In this document: one piece after another, positions 5,269 through 10,040 of the stretch
Position numbering within the stretch: position 1 is the first letter of the stretch
Layout: each line of letters begins with the position of its first letter
NCBI GenBank assembly: GCA_937888775.1
Contig: CALAQT010000061.1
Span: 1-10,040, forward strand
Length of the DNA stretch: 10,040 nucleotides
Direction of reading: 5' to 3'
Origin: an uncultured Actinomycetes bacterium
GTDB taxonomy: Bacteria > Actinomycetota > Thermoleophilia > Solirubrobacterales > Solirubrobacteraceae
Program-made: the position numbers and the translations under genes
The notes under the pieces: model-generated
Databases searched by the model: none
What the model saw: only the letters and a program-made list of their open reading frames with translations
Told to the model about the DNA's origin: nothing

Positions 5269-6516
5269 CTAGGCGCCTGGCTGAACGTCAGCCCCGGCCG
5301 CCGGTGCAGCCCCGGCCGCCGGCCGGTGGCGTGGCAGCGCGAGCGTGAAGGCCAGCGCCAGCACCGGGAACACGGTGACGGCCTCGAACACCGAGCGCAG
5401 GCCGTGGGCGTCGGCGAGCAGCCCCAGCAGCGGCGCCCCCACCCCACCGAGGCCGATCGACAGCCCGATCGTCACCCCTGAGGCAACCCCGATCCGGCCG
5501 GGCAGATACTCCTGGCCCATCACGATCGTCACCGCGAAGGTAGCGATCGTGACCGCGCCGATCACGGCGACCACCCCGATCCCCACCACAGGCCCCGACA
5601 GCAGGAAGCAGACCGTCAGCGGCGGCAACAAGAGCATCGACCCGACGACGACCGCGCGCCGGCCAAACCGGTCGGCGAGCCGGCCGCCGAGCAACGTCCC
5701 GAGCGCGCCGCCGAGCAGCATCGCTGACAGCGCCGTGTTTCCCGTCGCCTTGCTGGTGTGCAGGATGTGGATGTAGTAGAGCGGGATGAAGGTGACAAAG
5801 CCGAAGTACACGAACGAGCGCAGGGCGATCACCGTTCCGAGCATCGCGAACGGCCCCCACTGGTCGGGCTGCGCGGTGCGGGTGACCCGCCCGCGCACGA
5901 GGTCGCTGCGAAACCGCTTCAGCCGTGGCAGCTCGAAGATAAGCACGCCGGCCATCAGCCAGGTGGGGATAACCAGCAGCAGCGTTCCGTGCAGCCCGAA
6001 GGCCAGCACCAGCGGGGTGATCACGACCGGCCCGAGCGCGAAGCCGACGTTCCCCCCGACGCTGAACAGGCTCATCCCGCTCGCCCGGCGCGCCCCAGAC
6101 ACATAGTTGGCAAAGCGCGACCCCTCGGGATGAAACGAGGCCACTCCGATGCCGCTCAACACGACGGCTGCGAAGGTCATCGTGTACCCGTGGGCAAGCC
6201 CGATCAGGCCGACCCCGAGCCCACCCAGCGCCGGTCCGAGCGGCATCAGCCACGGCAGCGAGCGCCGGTCCGACACGTGGCCGAACAGCGGCTGGATCAC
6301 CGAGCTCGAGATCGTCGCAGCGAGGATCAGGGCCGAGGCCGAGGCGTAGTTGAGGTGATCACGGGAGATCAGGAACGGCAGCAGCGCGGGGATCGAGCCC
6401 TGCGAGACGTCCGTGAACAGATGGCCCGCCGATAGCGTCGCCATCGCGCGCCGGTCGACGCCGGCGTTGTCCACCAGCGAAGGTCGGCTGCGCGGAGCCG
6501 CCGAAACGACGCTCAT
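5269..6516 (-). CDS. fsr: Fsr-like MFS exporter (fosmidomycin-resistance family)
   Basis: A 415-residue, 12-TM major facilitator superfamily transporter of the Fsr type, predicted to export drugs or related small molecules by proton antiport across the cytoplasmic membrane. Family-typical features: LSAGHLFTDVSQGSIPALLPFLI in TM1 (29-50), motif A-like FGHVSDRRS (78-86), GVASFHPEGSR (124-134) and GMSLFSVGGNVGFALGP (147-163). After the central cytoplasmic loop (about 198-222, RLKRFRSDLVRGR) the second motif A is GGRLADRFGRR (277-287). ATG 6516 overlaps the MerR stop (ATGA), so translation is coupled. The C-terminus carries a small Ala/Pro/Gly repeat encoded by an 18-bp duplication. The stop at 5269 is followed after 18 nt by the group II intron. 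The substrate is not certain: many Fsr-like proteins are not fosmidomycin pumps. Confidence 0.85.
   Translation of the reverse strand: MSVVSAAPRSRPSLVDNAGVDRRAMATLSAGHLFTDVSQGSIPALLPFLISRDHLNYASASALILAATISSSVIQPLFGHVSDRRSLPWLMPLGPALGGLGVGLIGLAHGYTMTFAAVVLSGIGVASFHPEGSRFANYVSGARRASGMSLFSVGGNVGFALGPVVITPLVLAFGLHGTLLLVIPTWLMAGVLIFELPRLKRFRSDLVRGRVTRTAQPDQWGPFAMLGTVIALRSFVYFGFVTFIPLYYIHILHTSKATGNTALSAMLLGGALGTLLGGRLADRFGRRAVVVGSMLLLPPLTVCFLLSGPVVGIGVVAVIGAVTIATFAVTIVMGQEYLPGRIGVASGVTIGLSIGLGGVGAPLLGLLADAHGLRSVFEAVTVFPVLALAFTLALPRHRPAAGAAPAAGADVQPGA
5289..5322. repeat. Short direct repeat in the 3' end of the Fsr-like gene
   Basis: The 16-bp cagccccggccgccgg occurs at 5289-5304 and 5307-5322, giving an 18-bp period. 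It keeps the reading frame and encodes a duplicated Pro-Ala-Ala-Gly-Ala block in the exporter's cytoplasmic tail. It looks like simple replication slippage in GC-rich DNA. Confidence 0.8.
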
Positions 6517-6956
6517 TGCGTGAGTTCTGACACCCGCTGCTTGACGCTGCGCTGCTTCTCCACCAGCTCACGTTCTAGCTGTTCGAGCTCTTGCTTGCGC
6601 TCGCGGACGAGCTCGAGCTGGGTGGCGATATGTCCGAGCGCCTGCTCCAGGATGCTGCGTCGCGCGGCGGGGGCATCGGTCTGGTGATACTCGCGGCGCA
6701 GTTCGGCGCGTGCGTTCTCGGCCTCCAGCAGCTTGGACAGCTGTTCCAGCGAGAGTCCGAGCAGGTCGCGCAACCGGACGATCTCCCGCACGCGGTCGAC
6801 GTTGGCCTGCGTGTAGCAGCGGTGCTTGCCCTGGTCGCGGTCCGCCGCGCCGTCCAGCAGCCCGATCTCCTCGTAGTAGCGGATCGTGCGAGGGGTGGTG
6901 CCGGTCAGCTCGGCCAGCTCGCCGATCCGCACCGTACGTTCGGTTGCGGCGCTCAC
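6513..6956 (-). CDS. MerR-family transcriptional regulator of the efflux operon
   Basis: 147 residues from GTG 6956. A winged helix-turn-helix of MerR type occupies about residues 9-77: VRIGELAELTGTTPRTIRYYEEIGLL, then the wing and VRLRDLLGLSLEQLSKLLE. A long coiled coil follows (about 85-147, LVRERKQELEQLERELVEKQRSVKQRV) for dimerisation. There is no C-terminal cysteine metal site and no sizeable ligand domain, so the signal is unknown. I chose GTG 6956 because AGGTGG lies 7 nt upstream and the codon overlaps the stop of the DHA2 exporter (GTGA, 6953-6956). The next gene's ATG in turn overlaps this stop (ATGA). Sitting inside an efflux operon, it probably controls that operon through the dyad at 8536-8557 and so regulates itself. 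A MerR protein of this form can act as repressor or activator. Confidence 0.88.
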   Translation of the reverse strand: MSAATERTVRIGELAELTGTTPRTIRYYEEIGLLDGAADRDQGKHRCYTQANVDRVREIVRLRDLLGLSLEQLSKLLEAENARAELRREYHQTDAPAARRSILEQALGHIATQLELVRERKQELEQLERELVEKQRSVKQRVSELTQ

Positions 6957-8518
6957 GACAGCGCCACCTGCGCCTGCTTGGTGTCCTGGACCTCGTTCTC
7001 CTCTGGTGACTGGATGTGCTTGGGCCGTGCCGCCGCGATGAACGCGCCGAGCACGGAAACCGCCGCCAGGCACCACAGGGCAGTGTGCATGTTGGCGATG
7101 AACGGCGTCAGCTGGGCGGTGGAGATGTGGTTGGCCAGGCCTGAGAACACCTTGAACAGCACCTGCTTGGGTACGGCCGAGGTGACGACCGCCAGCACGA
7201 AGGCGATCGAGATCACCGCGCCGGTGTTCTGCACCAGCACCCGTGCCCCGGCGGCGATGCCGCGGCGGTGCGGGGCGACGGTGCCCATCATCGCTGCGGT
7301 ATTGGGCGAGTTGAACATCCCCGAGCCCAGGCCGACGATGAACATGTAGATGCACGGGAACACATAGCTGGTGTCACGCCCGAGGGTGGTCATCAGGGCC
7401 AGGCCGACCGCGGTGGTCAGCATCCCCCACACCGCGAGCGTCCGCGAGCCGCGCCGATCCGCCCACACCCCAGCTAGCGGAGAGGAGATCAGCATCCCGA
7501 TCGCCAGCGGAGCCAGCTTGACGCCCGCCAGAATCGGCGAGTCGCCCTGCACCCCCTGGAAATAGAACACGAACACGAACATCAGCGCAAAGCGGGCCAG
7601 GCCATTGACGAACGCCGCGCCGGCGGCGGTGGAGAACAGCCGGTTTTGGAAGATCGAAAGGTCGAGCATGGGGGCCTTCTGGCGGTGCTCGATCAAGACG
7701 AACGCAGGCAGCAGCACGGTGGCGAGGATCAGTCCGCCGATCACCAGCGGCGAACCCCATCCGGACAGTCCACCCTTGGAGATGCCGAACACCAGCCCGG
7801 TCAGTCCGACCAGGAACGTGACCGTGCCCAAGAAGTCAAAGCTTCGATCCTCCGACCGGCCGGTGACCTCGCGTAGGACCGAATACGCCCAGGCCGCTCC
7901 GGCCAGCCCCAGCGGGACGTTGAACCAGAACACCCACGGCCATTTGATCGCGACGAGCGCGCCGCCGAGTACGGGGCCGATCACCAGGCCAACCGCGGCG
8001 ACCATCGTGTTGGTGCCCATCGCCACGCCGAGTTGCTCACGCGGGAAGGCATCAGTGACGATCGCGGCGGCGTTGGCGAACAGGAATGCTCCCCCGACGC
8101 CCTGCAGGATCCGCCACAGAATCAGCTCCGTGCCGTTGGCCGCGAACCCGGCGCCCAGTGACGCCAGCGCGAACAGGACGAACCCGCCGATGTACGCGCG
8201 TTTGCGCCCGAACTGATCCGACAGCCGACCCGCGCTCAGCACCAGCACGGTCGACGCGATCATGTAGACGAGAATCACCCACACCAGTTCCAGCAGGCTG
8301 GTGTGCAGGCTGCGCTCCAAGTCGGGCAACGCGATAATCAGCGTGCCCGAGTTGATCGTCGCGAGCAGCATCCCAAGGCTCGTGCACGAGAGCGCCCACC
8401 ACTTGTAGGAATCGTGATCGGAGCTGACTCCGATCCGCCGATCGCGTGACTCCGGTTCCGAGGAGCGCACCGCTGGTTTTGGAGACCTCTGTTGAAGCGC
8501 TGGCAGCGCTACCACCAT
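6953..8518 (-). CDS. DHA2-family MFS multidrug exporter (EmrB/QacA type)
   Basis: A 521-residue transporter with about 14 predicted TM segments, the layout of drug:H+ antiporters of the DHA2 family. Motif D1-like LLATINSGTLIIALPDL is in TM1 (51-67), motif A GRLSDQFGRKR is at 97-107, RILQGVGGA at 136-144, and the antiporter motif C region GLVIGPVLGGAL is in TM5 (177-188). The N-terminal 38 residues are polar and cytoplasmic. ATG 8518 is preceded directly by GGGAAGG, unusually close for a ribosome binding site, so the true start may be slightly downstream (GTG 8515). It is the first gene of a three-gene operon (exporter, MerR, Fsr-like exporter) with 4-bp overlaps at each junction. A 22-bp dyad lies 17 bp upstream. 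The substrate cannot be named from sequence. Confidence 0.88.
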   Translation of the reverse strand: MVVALPALQQRSPKPAVRSSEPESRDRRIGVSSDHDSYKWWALSCTSLGMLLATINSGTLIIALPDLERSLHTSLLELVWVILVYMIASTVLVLSAGRLSDQFGRKRAYIGGFVLFALASLGAGFAANGTELILWRILQGVGGAFLFANAAAIVTDAFPREQLGVAMGTNTMVAAVGLVIGPVLGGALVAIKWPWVFWFNVPLGLAGAAWAYSVLREVTGRSEDRSFDFLGTVTFLVGLTGLVFGISKGGLSGWGSPLVIGGLILATVLLPAFVLIEHRQKAPMLDLSIFQNRLFSTAAGAAFVNGLARFALMFVFVFYFQGVQGDSPILAGVKLAPLAIGMLISSPLAGVWADRRGSRTLAVWGMLTTAVGLALMTTLGRDTSYVFPCIYMFIVGLGSGMFNSPNTAAMMGTVAPHRRGIAAGARVLVQNTGAVISIAFVLAVVTSAVPKQVLFKVFSGLANHISTAQLTPFIANMHTALWCLAAVSVLGAFIAAARPKHIQSPEENEVQDTKQAQVALS

Positions 8519-8535
8519 CCTTCCCGACGAAGCTG

Positions 8536-8557
8536 ATTCTTACGTAAACGTCAGAAT
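8536..8557. promoter_or_regulatory. 22-bp dyad, candidate MerR operator of the efflux operon
   Basis: Half-site ATTCTnACGT is followed, after two central bases, by its inverted copy ACGTnAGAAT. All nine specified bases per half match, and only positions 6/17 and the centre break symmetry. It is AT-richer than its surroundings and sits 17 bp upstream of the exporter ATG, after a terminator-like hairpin. Its size and place fit a MerR-family operator, which usually lies between the -35 and -10 of a promoter with long spacing. I could not assign a confident -35/-10 pair. Binding by the MerR protein encoded in the operon is inference. Confidence 0.6.
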
Positions 8558-8577
8558 AGCACCTGGGGAAGGCAGGA

Positions 8578-8602
8578 CGGCCCGGCGTTTCGTGCCGGGC
8601 CG
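8578..8602 (-). terminator. Hairpin terminator after the secreted-protein gene
   Basis: A perfect 9-bp GC stem (8578-8586 with 8594-8602) encloses a 7-nt loop, 19 bp past the stop codon of the secreted-protein gene and before the efflux operon's dyad. There is no U-run, as is common for terminators in high-GC Actinobacteria. It separates the two transcription units. Confidence 0.6.
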
Positions 8603-8621
8603 CCGCCGACTCGCCCTCGTC

Positions 8622-9116
8622 TCAGCGGACGGTGATTACGCTGACCGGGCTGTAGGTGGTGACGTGGTGCTTGGCCCGCGGGTCCACCTGCTGGACCTGC
8701 ACGTAGTACTTGCCGGGCGTGACCGACCAGTAGCCACGATAGGTCTCATACCGCGGCTTGTTTGACCACTGGGTCCGGTGCCCCTTGACCTGGCGGAGGG
8801 AGTCGTAGAAGCCATCCGCACCGCCGTCGGTGGGCACGATGCCGTGTCTGGGCGCCTTGGAGGTCAGATTGATGAATGGCTTGTACTTGTGGGCGTAGAT
8901 ATTGGCGTCGTAGACCTTGAAAGTCTGCCTGGAGCCGACTCTGATGACCGCGCCATTGCACGGGAAGGTGATGATCGGGATCTGTGATCCCGCGCTGGCG
9001 TGACAGGCCTTGTGCGTCTTGCCCTTGGCGCCGGCCGGACCGGCGAAGGCGAGCAGGCCGGCGAGCATCAGTGCCAGCGCGCCCAGGCTGGCTACCCGCA
9101 CAATTGCATTCTTCAT
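8622..9116 (-). CDS. Secreted protein of unknown function, predicted beta-sandwich
   Basis: 164 residues from ATG 9116, with AGGGAG 4 nt upstream. A clear Sec signal peptide is present: basic start MKNAIVRVAS, hydrophobic LGALALMLAGLLAFAG, and probable cleavage after AGA30 before KGK. The mature protein has two cysteines (38 and 53) in KACHASAG and TFPCNGAV that could form a disulfide. The rest is rich in short beta-strands, and the end (YRGYWSVTPGKYYVQVQQVDP then YSPVSVITV) has the pattern of an Ig or fibronectin-like last strand pair. There is no lipobox, sortase signal or catalytic motif. I recognise no named family. It has its own hairpins on both sides and is probably monocistronic. Export outside the membrane is well supported; function is not. 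Confidence 0.8.
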   Translation of the reverse strand: MKNAIVRVASLGALALMLAGLLAFAGPAGAKGKTHKACHASAGSQIPIITFPCNGAVIRVGSRQTFKVYDANIYAHKYKPFINLTSKAPRHGIVPTDGGADGFYDSLRQVKGHRTQWSNKPRYETYRGYWSVTPGKYYVQVQQVDPRAKHHVTTYSPVSVITVR

Positions 9117-9168
9117 CTCACTCCCTCTGTGAAGTTGAACTTGGGTCTCCCGGCCGTTTGGTGCGCCC

Positions 9169-9188
9169 CGCGGGCGTGTCCGCCCGCG
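9169..9188 (-). terminator. Hairpin terminator after the Ca2+/H+ antiporter gene
   Basis: CGCGGGCG and CGCCCGCG form an 8-bp perfect stem around a 4-nt loop, about 34 bp after the antiporter stop codon and upstream of the secreted-protein gene. There is no U-tract. It likely ends the antiporter transcript. Confidence 0.6.
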
Positions 9189-9222
9189 ATTGAAATCCCC
9201 AGCCGTGTGAGAAGTTGCTCGG

Positions 9223-10040
9223 TCAGGTCTCGAACGCCGCCACGGTGGCCAGGATCACGAACGCGGCGATCAGCGCCGTCCCCTCAAACACTGTCGCCTC
9301 CCCGTCTCCGGTGATCTGCCAGACGATCACCGCGGTGCCGAGCAGGGCACCGGTGTAGACGGGCGCCAGCGCAAACGTCAGCGAGGTCGCCGTCAGCAGC
9401 GACACCAGCACGAGCAGCGGATAAAGGAACGCGGCGATCTGCGCCACCGAGTTCTTGACGATCGAGATCGCCAGCTCGGAGCTGCCCCTGGCTGCCATCG
9501 AGATGCCCGCGACGTTCTCCACGGCGTTGCCGGCGATCGCCACGATCACCAGTCCCGCAAAGGCCTGGGAGATGTGCAGCGTGCCGATTGTGGGCTGCAG
9601 CGCATGGATGAACCAGTCCGAGATGAATGCCGACGACGCGCCGCCGGCGACCAGCAGCGCCAGGCTGGTCACGGTTCCGATCCGCGGCGTTCGCGGATCG
9701 CTGTCGGAGGCCGTGTCTGACCGCAGATACTGCACCACCCAGGCCGCGTAGACGACCAGGATCGCGGCGGCGCTGACGATCGAGATCGTCTTGATGTGAT
9801 GGCTGGCCGAGTCGTGGGCCGAATCGGCCAGGCCGACCAGCACGATGATGAATGACGCGATCAGCAGCAGGGTCGCCGTGTCGTTGGGCAATCGCGGACT
9901 GAAGCGCATCACACCGTCGTCGGCGCGGCGGGCGCCGGCGACGATCACCAGGCCCAAAACCAGCAGCGCGTTGACCAGGATCGAACCCAGGATCGCGGTC
10001 TCGGCCACGATCTTCTCGCCGGCGTTCAGCGCGAAGATGA
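9223..10040 (-). CDS. cax: Ca2+/H+ antiporter, CaCA/Cax family (N-terminus outside window)
   Basis: A membrane cation antiporter expected to expel Ca2+ in exchange for protons. The frame is open to the window edge: codons before GTG 10008 encode IFALNAGEKI, which continues the family alignment, so the true start lies beyond 10040. The visible part starts in the first alpha-repeat (AETAILGSILVNALLVLGL). It then has TM segments, a polar central loop (about YLRSDTASDSDPRTPRIG) and the second alpha-repeat, GNAVENVAGISMAARGSSELAISIVKNSVAQIAAFLYPLLVL. The usual GNAAEH is GNAVEN here: the acidic residue thought to bind cation is kept, while the following His is Asn, which might alter selectivity or pH response. 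The stop at 9223 is followed by a hairpin. Family assignment is confident; substrate preference is not. Confidence 0.85.
   Translation of the reverse strand, partial: IFALNAGEKIVAETAILGSILVNALLVLGLVIVAGARRADDGVMRFSPRLPNDTATLLLIASFIIVLVGLADSAHDSASHHIKTISIVSAAAILVVYAAWVVQYLRSDTASDSDPRTPRIGTVTSLALLVAGGASSAFISDWFIHALQPTIGTLHISQAFAGLVIVAIAGNAVENVAGISMAARGSSELAISIVKNSVAQIAAFLYPLLVLVSLLTATSLTFALAPVYTGALLGTAVIVWQITGDGEATVFEGTALIAAFVILATVAAFET

Noticed and set aside
9132..9142. 11-bp palindrome AAGTTGAACTT upstream of the secreted-protein gene
   Set aside because: Too short to stand out, and no promoter elements or matching site elsewhere in the window support an operator.
1..10040. CRISPR array, tRNA or rRNA genes, phage structural genes
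   Set aside because: No regularly spaced repeats, cloverleaf-like segments, rRNA signatures or phage proteins were seen on either strand.

Overview
The window comes from a high-GC bacterial genome, probably an actinobacterium. The composition, GTG starts and gene families fit Thermoleophilia-like Actinobacteria, but this is inference and no phylogenetic marker is present. Every gene I can support lies on the minus strand, so transcription runs from high to low coordinates.

Right part (10040 to 5269), ordinary chromosomal genes. First is the C-terminal portion of a Ca2+/H+ antiporter (CaCA/Cax type), cut by the window end and closed by a hairpin. Next is a small secreted protein of unknown function, also followed by a hairpin. 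Then comes a three-gene efflux operon in which every junction is a 4-bp start/stop overlap: a 14-TM DHA2 drug exporter, a MerR-family regulator and a 12-TM Fsr-like (fosmidomycin-resistance type) exporter. A 22-bp dyad just upstream of the first exporter is the likely operator.

Left part (5250 to 1), nested mobile DNA. A group II intron begins with GTGCGCCC 18 nt after the stop of the Fsr-like gene. It runs past the left window edge, and the first strand of its domain V is at positions 1-23. Its reverse transcriptase/maturase gene in domain IV is split into two pieces (4679-4330 and 1039-51) by a 3.3-kb element. That element is bounded by a 10-bp direct repeat (accgtcggga at 1030-1039 and 4330-4339). 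Removing it with one repeat copy restores an uninterrupted, in-frame RT of about 442 residues across the conserved IPTV/RDRV motif.

The element carries four genes: a DUF5372-like protein, an unknown 158-aa protein, a DUF6788-like cysteine-motif protein and a large serine recombinase. The recombinase has a frameshift at a (GC)4 run. Joining the element ends gives an attP-like site with a clear imperfect dyad.

The most interesting point is that the recombinase stop codon (TGA) overlaps an ATG preceded by a perfect AGGAGG at the left end. When the element is closed into a circle, this ATG reads in frame through attP into the DUF5372-like gene. The element therefore looks like a circular operon whose first gene gets its start codon and ribosome binding site only after excision. 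In the integrated state that start leads to a 16-residue dead-end peptide. I propose a serine-recombinase element that parasitises a group II intron RT gene and has a junction-dependent gene. All of this comes from reading the sequence; no database search was run.
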